Positions 1 to 6,471 of a stretch of DNA of 9,067 bases are shown here, piece by piece. This DNA is from Candidatus Acidiferrales bacterium (GTDB taxonomy: Bacteria > Acidobacteriota > Terriglobia > Acidiferrales > UBA7541): the NCBI GenBank assembly GCA_955651735.1, contig CATPAM010000480.1, positions 1-9,067 of the forward strand. The letters are read 5' to 3'. Under the pieces are notes generated by a model. That model had not been told where the DNA came from and did no database searches. It worked only from the letters and a program-made list of their open reading frames with translations. Numbering within the stretch: the first letter of the stretch is position 1; each line of letters begins with the position of its first letter. The position numbers were made by a program, and so were the translations under genes.

Positions 1-237
1 GCGCGCTTCCGTCCGCAGCGAGTAGGCGCAGAGCACGCCGACTAGCAGCAGCACGCCGCGCTTCCCTCCCATGCCGCGCACAAACGTCGAGAGACGCCAG
101 GCCAGCAGCCAGCAGAATCCCAGCGACGGCAGGTAAAGGTAGCGCTCTCCGAGCAGGTTGAAGTCGCCGTAGGGCAGGGAAAACGCGGGTGCCAGCGCGG
201 CCGCAAAGATCATGGTCTTGAAATGAATAGAACGCAT
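1..237 (-). CDS. Membrane protein fragment, TMTC/TPR-membrane-protein-like (partial, runs off left edge)
   Basis: The frame is open from an ATG at 237 to base 1, giving 79 codons of the N-terminal part; the C-terminus lies outside the window. The visible protein is hydrophobic, with possible membrane segments near residues 9-21, 38-54 and 61-74. The motif NLLGERYLYLPSLGF (residues 27-41) resembles the ERYLYLPS motif of bacterial and eukaryotic TMTC-like proteins, multi-pass membrane proteins with C-terminal TPR repeats thought to act as glycosyltransferases. In those proteins the motif follows several hundred residues of membrane domain; here only about 26 residues precede it. The start is supported by GAGGAGG at 243-249, five bases before the ATG, with an in-frame TAG directly upstream. 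It is either an N-terminally truncated copy or a different family sharing the motif. The family call rests on motif recall and is tentative. Confidence 0.45.
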   Translation of the reverse strand, partial: MRSIHFKTMIFAAALAPAFSLPYGDFNLLGERYLYLPSLGFCWLLAWRLSTFVRGMGGKRGVLLLVGVLCAYSLRTEAR

Positions 238-242
238 CTACG

Positions 243-249
243 CCTCCTC
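243..249 (-). promoter_or_regulatory. Shine-Dalgarno sequence of the gene starting at 237
   Basis: The minus strand reads GAGGAGG, five bases before the ATG. The codon just before the ATG is TAG in the same frame, so this ribosome site decides the start and argues that the short N-terminus is what is translated. Confidence 0.6.
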
Positions 250-272
250 GAGATACGGCGCCGAGCGCAGCC

Positions 273-301
273 AGTATACGCCGCAAAACCTGGCCACGTA
301 A
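273..301 (-). promoter_or_regulatory. Predicted sigma-70-type promoter for the gene starting at 237
   Basis: On the minus strand a -35-like TTACGT (296-301) and a -10-like TATACT (273-278) are separated by exactly 17 bases. The site lies in the 91-bp gap after the HD-GYP gene. Transcription would begin about 30 bases before the ATG at 237. The match is read by eye; no start-site data are available. Confidence 0.45.
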
Positions 302-328
302 CCCGCATATGCCGGTGGGCGGCAGAAT

Positions 329-1432
329 TTACAAATTCTTTAAGTGCGCCAGCCGGAAGGGGGAGCCCAGGTTTTCGCGCAATTCCAGCCAGTGCTCCTC
401 AGGGATGGACATGAAAACGTTCACCACCTTGGGATCGAACTGCGTTCCCGAGCAGCGCTTGATTTCCCCCCTAGCATGCGAAAGCGGCAAAGCTTTGCGA
501 TATGGCCGGTCGCTGATCATGGCGTCGAGCGAATCCGCAATGGTAAAGATGCGCGCCCCCAGGGGAATGTCGTCGCCTTTCAGGCCTTTGGGGTAACCGG
601 TGCCATCGAAAAATTCCTGGTGCGCCAGAACAATTTCGGCAGCATCGCGCAGGAAGGGGATGCGGATCAGCATGTTGTAGCCGATTTCGCAATGCTTGCG
701 CATGATCTCCTTTTCATCTTCGGTGAGCGGGCCTGGTTTGCGCAGGATGCCGTCTGGAATGGCCATCTTGCCGATGTCGTGAAGAAAGGCAGCGCGTGCC
801 AGCACCGCAAGGTAGGCATCAGGCACGGGCATGGCCTTGGCGATGGAAATGCAGAACGCGGTCACCCGCTGGCAATGGCCTTCGGTCTCCGCGTCTTTCA
901 AGTCCAGCGCGCTGCCCAGCGCTTCCAGCGTGTCGTCGTAGGATTGTTCGAGCTGCGCGATCGCCCCAGTCAGTTGCGCGGTGCGCTCTTCCACCAACTG
1001 CTCGAGATTTCGCTGGTAGGTACGGTTTTCCATGATCAGGCGGCGATGCTGCAAAGCGCGCCCGACGCCGAGGAAAAGTTGATCCTTCTCGAACGGTTTC
1101 AGAATGTAGTCGTAAGCCCCGCGGCGTATGGCCTCCAGGGCCGTGGAAATGTCGTGAATCGCGGTGACCATAATTACCGGGACTTCCGGGTCGTACTGGC
1201 GCAGCCATTCGAGCAGCTTGATGCCGTCCATTTCCGGCATGATCATGTCGCTCAGCACCAGGTCGGGGGTGGCACGCTTGACCTGGTCCTGCGCTGCTCG
1301 TCCGTTGCTTACCGCCGTGCAGTGATAGCCCTTGGACTCCAGCATGGTGGAAACGACTTCCCGGATAGCTTCCTCGTCATCGACAACAAGTATGTTTTCG
1401 ACTTCCACGGTTGGTTGGCTCCCAGGTGTCAT
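329..1432 (-). CDS. Response regulator with REC and HD-GYP domains (RpfG-like c-di-GMP phosphodiesterase)
   Basis: This 367-aa cytoplasmic protein has the RpfG architecture. An N-terminal receiver (about 12-128) carries acidic pair D18/D19, phosphoacceptor D62, T90 and K112. A charged helical linker, probably a coiled coil (about 128-172), leads to an HD-GYP domain (about 165-350). Visible HD-GYP residues are E182 and H186, HDIGK at 218-222, H247, H271, the DGTGYP loop at 276-281, D300 and the SDRPYR segment at 307-312. The family hydrolyses cyclic di-GMP to pGpG or GMP at a bi- or trinuclear metal centre, with phosphorylation of the receiver as the switch. One deviation is HQE at 271-273 where many members have HHE. 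It is divergent from the hybrid histidine kinase at 1604, its probable partner. The ATG at 1432 has only a weak GGGAAGA ribosome site. Confidence 0.93.
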   Translation of the reverse strand: MTPGSQPTVEVENILVVDDEEAIREVVSTMLESKGYHCTAVSNGRAAQDQVKRATPDLVLSDMIMPEMDGIKLLEWLRQYDPEVPVIMVTAIHDISTALEAIRRGAYDYILKPFEKDQLFLGVGRALQHRRLIMENRTYQRNLEQLVEERTAQLTGAIAQLEQSYDDTLEALGSALDLKDAETEGHCQRVTAFCISIAKAMPVPDAYLAVLARAAFLHDIGKMAIPDGILRKPGPLTEDEKEIMRKHCEIGYNMLIRIPFLRDAAEIVLAHQEFFDGTGYPKGLKGDDIPLGARIFTIADSLDAMISDRPYRKALPLSHARGEIKRCSGTQFDPKVVNVFMSIPEEHWLELRENLGSPFRLAHLKNL

Positions 1433-1446
1433 TCTTCCCAGCAGCC

Positions 1447-1452
1447 ATTATA
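1447..1452 (-). promoter_or_regulatory. Perfect -10 hexamer TATAAT upstream of the REC/HD-GYP gene
   Basis: The minus strand reads TATAAT, ending 14 bases before the ATG at 1432. Transcription would start around 1440, leaving a leader of only about 8 bases. No good -35 is seen; TACTTG (1469-1474, 16-base spacer) is the nearest weak candidate. Confidence 0.45.
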
Positions 1453-1481
1453 AGGGACAGCACACGAACAAGTAGGGGCCA

Positions 1482-1510
1482 TTGCCCATTCAGAAAACAA
1501 CATGTAGTTT
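1482..1510 (+). promoter_or_regulatory. Weak predicted promoter for the hybrid histidine kinase
   Basis: TTGCCC (1482-1487) and TAGTTT (1505-1510) are spaced by 17 bases, each matching four of six consensus positions. The site lies in the 171-bp region shared with the divergent REC/HD-GYP gene, about 95 bases before the GTG start at 1604. This is the best plus-strand pair I see there, but it is weak. Confidence 0.25.
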
Positions 1511-1589
1511 CAAAGGTAAGTAATCGGCAGGGTTCAGGCCTTCTGTCGAGCCTGCACCTGTGTGTCCAGAAGACGCCAACGCACCAGCC

Positions 1590-1597
1590 GGGAGGGG
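1590..1597 (+). promoter_or_regulatory. Shine-Dalgarno sequence that sets the kinase start at GTG 1604
   Basis: GGGAGGGG is followed by six bases and then GTG at 1604. The frame is open further upstream to another GTG at 1562, but that codon has no purine-rich ribosome site. This site therefore favours the shorter protein, in which the first membrane helix begins almost at once. Confidence 0.6.
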
Positions 1598-1603
1598 CAC
1601 AAG

Positions 1604-4600
1604 GTGTTCGTAAATCAGGGCCTGCTTGCCATTGCCTTCTTTGAAGTGACTGCGCTCATCGTCCTGCTGGTGCTGTTTCTCTTGCTGCGGCGGGACCATC
1701 CGGACGGCTATTTTCGTCTCTGGCTTACGGGCTGGGTTGGTCTTACAGTTTCCTCTGTTTTCGAGCTCGGCCTGGCGGCGCAGGAAAGCCCGGAGTTGCG
1801 TTTGGCAGCGCTCGCAACGCAAGTCATAGCCCTGCTTCTTTTTCTTTCCTCTGCGATGCAACTCACGGTGGGCGTAAGTCGCAAGTGGCCGGTGCTGCCA
1901 TTGGCAACCGCCGTTCTGGCCGGAGTCTACTACGTCGAGCGCAGCGCTTCCGCACCGTACTTCGGCAAAATCCACTGGGAGACGGCCGCGTGCGAGTCTG
2001 TCATCTCGTTGTGGGCCGGCTGGCTGTTGTGGCGCGCGAGGGCGAAGCACAAGGGACACGGCGTGCGGTTGCTGGCGGGTGCTTTGTTGGTCAGTGGTCT
2101 CAACGGCATCGATCGCTTCCAGTGGCTCACGCACCCGTTCTTCTTGCTGCGGCTGGCTTTCGACCACTTGCTCAACGTTTCGCTGGGCATCGCCATGGCT
2201 GTTCTGGTGCTGGAAAGCGCGCGCGCGCGCAGCGACGAGTTGAACGACAAAATGCGGCGGCTTTCCTTGCTTACGGCAGCCAGCACGCAGACCTTGTCGG
2301 TGCGCGAAGTCCTCGAGCAGGTGCTCGGGCACTTAGTCGAGAGTCTGGGCGCGACGCACGGGATTGTCCGCTTGCTGGAAGGTGAGCGAAGCGCCGCGCA
2401 ATTGGTGGCGCGAGCTTCTGTCGGGTTCCAGCAAGCGTACCTGAAGACGCACGAGCGTGTAGCGGTTTCCGAGCCATGGGTACAGCGGGTGCTTCAGAAG
2501 GATTGTCTCTATCTGCGTTCGGACGAAGAGGTGGATGCTAAAGAGCGCACCAGGATGGAAGAGAGCGGCGTCAGCGAGAGCATTTCTCTGGCTTTGCCGG
2601 GGAAGGACGGGCCAGTCGGCATTATCTCCGTGGGGTCGTTTCAGAGCGTTCGTTTTCAACGCGACGAGATCTCTTATCTGGTTAACATTGCCAATCTGCT
2701 GGGTTTGACGCTGCAAAACGTGCGGCTGTTTGAACAAGTCGCGACCGTCCAGCAGCAGTGGGCTTATACATTTGACTCGATTGGCGATCCTATCTTTGTT
2801 CATGACCCCGAATTTCGGATCTTGCGCGCCAACCAGCGGCTGGGGCACTTGCTCGGCCGCGATTCGGCCGCGCTGGTTGGGCGCATGGTCACCGATCTGC
2901 TACCGCGCAAGGGGACGAACTACAACAGTTGTCCTTACTGTGAAGGAATCGCCGGTGAGGGGGACGATCCGGATCCTTGGCTCACAGGATATTTCCTGGC
3001 TTCCAATTCGACGTTCACGGATCCACGCGGCCGCCAGCTGGGCACGGTTCACGCGCTGAAAGACATATCCGAGCGCAAACGCGCTGAAGAGAAATACCGA
3101 ACCCTGGTGTCGAACGTTCAAGAGGGAGTTTTCATTTCCAATCCACAGGGGCGATTCCTGGACTTCAACGATGCGCTGATGCGCATCCTGGGATTCGAAG
3201 AGCGCGACGAGTTGCTCAATGCGGAAATTCCTTCGATGTTCGTGAACCCTGCGGACCGCGAGCGGCTCAAGAAGCTTCTGCAGGATCACGGGGCTGTGGC
3301 GGACTTCGAATACGAAATTCGCCGCAAAGATGGCGAAGTCCGCGTGATGATGGAATCTTCCATTGCCATTCGAGACGCCGCCGGCAACTTGACCGCCTTG
3401 CAGGGCTTCTTGCTGGACATAACCGACCGCAAGAGAGCCGAGCAGGAAATCCGGCGCCGCAACCGTGAATTGATGGTGCTGAACTCCATTGGCCAAACTC
3501 TTACCGAGTCCCTGGATCTGACCGACTCGATTCACCGCACCCTGCGGCAAATGACCGAGCTCTTTAAGCTGGATGCCTCCTCGCTTTACCTGTTCGATGA
3601 AGCCCGGCTGACATTGCGGCGCATCGCCGCGGTTGGCCACCGCTCGGAGCAGGGCCGGCATATTCCGCCAGTGACGGTGCAGCCCCAGTTGCTGCAGCAC
3701 ATCAAGGCCGTACACGCCACGTTCCTATCGGCACAGGGCTTGCAAATCCCAATGATCCTCCGTGAGGCGCAGCGCAAGGAAGGGCTGCATTCCGCCTTTG
3801 TGGTGATCCTGTGGTCCAAGGATCGCGTGCTCGGCGGATTGGTGGTTGGCAGCAGGACTCCCAGAGAGTTTTCGCCCGCGGACATCAATCTCTTGATCGC
3901 CGTCGGCAGCCAGATTTCCAACGCCATCGATCGTTCTGTGCTGTATGAAGAGACGCGGCAAGCTTACGAAAATTTGCGGCGCACGCAGGAACAGCTTCTC
4001 CACAGCGAAAAGATGGCGGCCGTCGGCCAACTGATCGCCGGTGTGGCGCACGAGCTAAACAATCCGCTGACCGCCATCCTGGGATACAGCCAATTGCTGC
4101 TATCGAGCGGGCAGATGCCGCCGCAGGGCATGGAGTACTCGGACAAGCTCTACAAGCAGGCCCAGCGAACGCATCGAATCGTGCAGAATCTCCTGAGCTT
4201 TGCCCGCCAACACAAGCCCGAGCGTGTGGCCGTGCAACTCAACCAGATTCTGAAGGATACCCTGGCGTTGCGCGACTACGACCTCCGCCTGAGCAACATT
4301 CGCGTTCACTATGACCTTGCTCCCGACCTGCCGATGACTGGCGCAGACCCTCACCAGCTTCAGCAGGTATTTCTGAACCTCGTAAACAACGCCGTCGATG
4401 CCATCCTGGAGCACTCCAGCGAGGGGGAGCTGTGGGTCAGCACGAGGGCAAAAGACGATTGCCTAATCGTGGAATTCAAGGACAGCGGTCCAGGTGTGAA
4501 AGATGCGTCCCGTGTGTTCGATCCTTTCTACACCACCAAGCCAGTGGGCAAGGGAACCGGGCTAGGTTTGAGCATCTGCTATGGAATTGTCACCGAGCAT

Positions 4601-5107
4601 GGGGGTTCCATCAGCGTAAGCAATGTGCAGCCCTCCGGCGCTTGTTTCACCATTGAGTTGCCGTATCAGCGCGCGGCCGCTCCCGTGGACGCAATTCCGG
4701 CCGGCGGGGCAGTTGCCGCTCGCGGCGCCCGGATTCTCCTCATCGACCAGGATGAATCCGTACTGGAAGCTGTGGAAGCCATCCTGCGCGAGGGAAATCA
4801 CGCGGTGCGGAGTGCTGCAAACTTCCCGGAAGCGCAGCGGCTCCTCGGCGAACAGGAATTCGACGCGGTGGTTGCCGACGCCGAAGTGCGCGCGGCCGCT
4901 GGGGGGGAGAGTCTGCAAGAATGGTTGACGGCGCACAGGCCCATGCTGGCGGGGCGGTTAGTTTGGATGAGCGCCTCAGCGATGCCTGCGCAAGTGGGGA
5001 ATCATGCTGGGAATGGGTCGTTCGTGCTGCAAAAGCCGTTCAAAGCTGCAGATTTACTGTCTGCCGTGGAGATGGCGCTAGGCCATATCCAGCCCGCGCC
5101 TATTTAG
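1604..5107 (+). CDS. Hybrid sensor histidine kinase, 7TM-GAF-PAS-PAS-GAF-HisKA-HATPase-REC
   Basis: This 1167-aa inner-membrane kinase begins with about seven hydrophobic segments (roughly residues 6-28, 37-56, 65-85, 92-110, 122-142, 150-167 and 175-200), like 7TM sensor modules. Then come GAF (about 221-378), PAS with CPYC at 443-446 (about 385-490), PAS (about 498-610; both PAS domains end in a D-I-S/T-x-R-K-R-A-E type junction) and GAF (about 622-785). HisKA carries the phosphorylated H816 in HELNNPL. The ATPase has an N box N925-N929, DSGPG at 960 and GKGTGLGL at 982-989. A C-terminal receiver (about 1045-1160) keeps D1048, D1092 and K1144, but has Q1049 in the acidic pair and Ser in place of the conserved Thr. 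The signal is unknown; two GAF and two PAS domains suggest several intracellular cues. The likely partner is the divergent REC/HD-GYP gene. The GTG start was chosen for its ribosome site; GTG 1562 would add 14 residues. Confidence 0.92.
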   Translation: MFVNQGLLAIAFFEVTALIVLLVLFLLLRRDHPDGYFRLWLTGWVGLTVSSVFELGLAAQESPELRLAALATQVIALLLFLSSAMQLTVGVSRKWPVLPLATAVLAGVYYVERSASAPYFGKIHWETAACESVISLWAGWLLWRARAKHKGHGVRLLAGALLVSGLNGIDRFQWLTHPFFLLRLAFDHLLNVSLGIAMAVLVLESARARSDELNDKMRRLSLLTAASTQTLSVREVLEQVLGHLVESLGATHGIVRLLEGERSAAQLVARASVGFQQAYLKTHERVAVSEPWVQRVLQKDCLYLRSDEEVDAKERTRMEESGVSESISLALPGKDGPVGIISVGSFQSVRFQRDEISYLVNIANLLGLTLQNVRLFEQVATVQQQWAYTFDSIGDPIFVHDPEFRILRANQRLGHLLGRDSAALVGRMVTDLLPRKGTNYNSCPYCEGIAGEGDDPDPWLTGYFLASNSTFTDPRGRQLGTVHALKDISERKRAEEKYRTLVSNVQEGVFISNPQGRFLDFNDALMRILGFEERDELLNAEIPSMFVNPADRERLKKLLQDHGAVADFEYEIRRKDGEVRVMMESSIAIRDAAGNLTALQGFLLDITDRKRAEQEIRRRNRELMVLNSIGQTLTESLDLTDSIHRTLRQMTELFKLDASSLYLFDEARLTLRRIAAVGHRSEQGRHIPPVTVQPQLLQHIKAVHATFLSAQGLQIPMILREAQRKEGLHSAFVVILWSKDRVLGGLVVGSRTPREFSPADINLLIAVGSQISNAIDRSVLYEETRQAYENLRRTQEQLLHSEKMAAVGQLIAGVAHELNNPLTAILGYSQLLLSSGQMPPQGMEYSDKLYKQAQRTHRIVQNLLSFARQHKPERVAVQLNQILKDTLALRDYDLRLSNIRVHYDLAPDLPMTGADPHQLQQVFLNLVNNAVDAILEHSSEGELWVSTRAKDDCLIVEFKDSGPGVKDASRVFDPFYTTKPVGKGTGLGLSICYGIVTEHGGSISVSNVQPSGACFTIELPYQRAAAPVDAIPAGGAVAARGARILLIDQDESVLEAVEAILREGNHAVRSAANFPEAQRLLGEQEFDAVVADAEVRAAAGGESLQEWLTAHRPMLAGRLVWMSASAMPAQVGNHAGNGSFVLQKPFKAADLLSAVEMALGHIQPAPI

Positions 5108-5612
5108 CGTGGACGCTAGCTGCGCGACGATAGCGGCTCGTTGCCCAAGCTCCTTCACGGCCAAGTCCATTCGGAAGGCGAGCTCGCTTACCATTTGGCT
5201 CAATCCACGGAGCTGTGGGAACAACAGAAGGCCGGCACTGAGTCCCAGCACAAGCATCCGATACCGCCAGAAAAAGTACATGCTGAGCCGCAAACGCTCG
5301 CATTCGTGAGATGCGGCAACCTCCGGCGAAAGCACGGCAACTACCCTGGCCAGGCGCAGCGACCTCTGGAAATCGGCACGCAAGTTCGCAAGATAGAGCA
5401 TGGCAATGTGTTGGCGGTCGTTCTGTGCGGCGGGCCGAGCGCACTGGCGCGCGCGCGGCGAGAAACTCGAAATCTTCCTCCGACATCGCCTGGCGAATCA
5501 CGGCAAAGTAAGTTGCGTGTTGGGGCGCCGGTCCCTCCATTGAGCCCATGCCGCCTGCCCGCTTGGCGCGCCGCCCCAAATCCCCACTGGAAACATTTCC
5601 AGTTTCATTCAT
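5078..5612 (-). pseudogene. Small membrane-anchored protein of unknown function, apparently frameshifted
   Basis: Two minus-strand frames look like halves of one gene. From ATG 5612 the first runs M-N-E-T-G-N-V to a plausible helical stretch ending EEDFEFLAARA. After the GC-dinucleotide run at 5447-5457 that frame turns into Arg/Pro/Cys-rich sequence without protein character. The second frame becomes coherent at the same place (RQCARPAAQNDRQHIAMLYL), continues through a likely membrane segment (YRMLVLGLSAGLLLFPQL) and stops at 5078. Two missing bases, or one extra, in the GC run would explain the switch; the repaired protein would be about 177 aa. The alternative is an intact 107-aa protein from ATG 5401, but that start has no ribosome site. 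The 3' end overlaps the kinase 3' end by 30 bp. I do not recognise the family. Confidence 0.5.
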
Positions 5613-5621
5613 CGCAGGCGC

Positions 5622-5627
5622 ATCGTA
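5622..5627 (-). promoter_or_regulatory. Possible extended -10 element upstream of the 5612 start
   Basis: The minus strand reads TGC-TACGAT, an extended -10-like sequence ending nine bases before the ATG at 5612. The -35 region is T-rich but matches poorly. If used, it would give an almost leaderless transcript. Confidence 0.25.
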
Positions 5628-5801
5628 GCATTGCCGTGAAAAGAAAGAACATAGGGCTTGCGAGCGGCCGCCGTGGGTGGTCCGTACTAGGACGGCAGCG
5701 GCAACAAGTCCTGAGGAATTGCTAATAATTGCGAACCAGGTTTGGGCGCTGTACCCTCGGCGGACATTGGCCGCCGTCAGCAAGCCGATGCAAAAATTCC
5801 C

Positions 5802-5829
5802 TCGACACCAGAGTTACTTGGATTATAGT
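5802..5829 (+). promoter_or_regulatory. Predicted sigma-70-type promoter for the 149-aa gene
   Basis: TCGACA (5802-5807) and TATAGT (5824-5829) are spaced by 16 bases, each matching five of six consensus positions. The predicted start lies near 5836, giving a leader of about 60 bases before the ATG at 5897. It sits in the 284-bp divergent region 5613-5896, in which I see no gene or other clear element. Confidence 0.5.
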
Positions 5830-5896
5830 TACCCGAGCGAGCTACAGGAGCAACAACCTATTCGTGGCAGAGCATTTTGTTGGATTAGGTAAGCAG

Positions 5897-6346
5897 ATGG
5901 ATACACTCACACAGCTCCAGCAGAATCGGCGTATCATCCATGACCTGACGTCTTCCACCCTGGCAAGAATCTCCAGCCCCTTTTCCCGTCTCGCCTATTT
6001 GGCTTCCCTGCGCGACATTTCCACGAACGTGTATGAGCATGCCGGCCTTAGCGCCGTATACCCGAAAGAGGCGGTTCGGCAGGCCCTGGAGCAATGCCAT
6101 CAGGAGCTTTTCGAGCGCATTCTGGAAACCCCTTTGGCGGTGCAGGAGGAAGATTTGCGCGCGCACCTCCGCACCTTGCCGAATGGCTCGCGCAGGGCCG
6201 CCGCGCAATGGCGCAGGCTCGAAGCCTATCGCACGTTGTTGCCCGCCGATTCGCCGGAGTATCTCAAAGAGCTGTTTTGCTCGAATGTGCGTGCGATTCT
6301 GGAGATTCTCGAGAAAGAGCCTGCAACGGAACAGGCGGCTGGGTAA
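5897..6346 (+). CDS. Conserved-looking helical protein of unknown function (149 aa)
   Basis: I do not recognise a named domain. The protein is soluble, with no signal peptide or membrane segment, and looks almost entirely alpha-helical and charged. It begins MDTLTQLQQNRRIIHDLTSS and includes the segment YLASLRDISTNVYEHAGL (about 35-52). Single cysteines occur in EQCHQEL and LFCSNV. The even amino-acid make-up, the good promoter upstream and a plausible start argue that it is real. The frame stays open to 5729 upstream, but that part is unlike protein, and ATG 5897 follows a weak TAGGTAAG ribosome site. It is divergent from the frameshifted small gene, and the secreted protease gene follows 125 bases later with its own likely promoter. 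The sequence reminds me of small uncharacterised acidobacterial proteins; this is impression, not a search result. Confidence 0.75.
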   Translation: MDTLTQLQQNRRIIHDLTSSTLARISSPFSRLAYLASLRDISTNVYEHAGLSAVYPKEAVRQALEQCHQELFERILETPLAVQEEDLRAHLRTLPNGSRRAAAQWRRLEAYRTLLPADSPEYLKELFCSNVRAILEILEKEPATEQAAG

Positions 6347-6417
6347 CGGCTCCCGCCACCCGGCGCTTTTCCTCACTCTCGGAATGTCCAGGATTCCCCT
6401 GGAACCAACTGCAAACA

Positions 6418-6439
6418 TCGCCGCCAAGCCCGGCGGCGA
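6418..6439. repeat. Perfect 8-bp inverted repeat between the 149-aa gene and the protease gene
   Basis: TCGCCGCC (6418-6425) and GGCGGCGA (6432-6439) pair perfectly around the six-base loop AAGCCC. No T-run follows, so it is not a standard intrinsic terminator. It lies 71 bases after one stop codon and 32 bases before the protease ATG, covering where a -35 element would be. It could be an RNA hairpin or an operator; GC-rich chance pairing is possible. Confidence 0.35.
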
Positions 6440-6454
6440 CGCAACAACTAATCT

Positions 6455-6462
6455 GCTATTCT
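6455..6462 (+). promoter_or_regulatory. Possible -10 element just upstream of the protease gene
   Basis: TATTCT (6457-6462) is preceded by TGC, forming an extended -10-like element. It ends nine bases before ATG 6472, so the transcript would be nearly leaderless. No -35 match is seen, and no Shine-Dalgarno sequence precedes the ATG. Confidence 0.3.
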
Positions 6463-6471
6463 GAAAATGTT

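Noticed and set aside
344..1453. A long plus-strand open frame (369 codons) antisense to the REC/HD-GYP gene
   Set aside because: It lies opposite a gene with clear catalytic motifs, shows no domain and has the skewed composition expected of a GC-rich antisense shadow.
2217..2230. GC-dinucleotide run inside the kinase gene
   Set aside because: The kinase frame stays coherent on both sides, so there is no frameshift here.
1490..2332. A minus-strand open frame (280 codons) opposite the kinase membrane domain
   Set aside because: Gln/Arg-rich, low-complexity composition without domains; a shadow of the kinase frame.
5105..5118. TAGCG-TGGA-CGCTA inverted repeat at the kinase stop codon
   Set aside because: Only five base pairs in the stem and no T-run; too weak to call a terminator.
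5100..5440. Continuation of the 5612 frame after the GC run
   Set aside because: Arg/Pro/Cys-rich sequence without protein character, while the neighbouring frame reads as a coherent helical membrane protein.
6094..6471. Upstream extension of the protease frame
   Set aside because: It overlaps the 149-aa gene out of frame and would place a signal peptide inside the protein; ATG 6472 is the sensible start.
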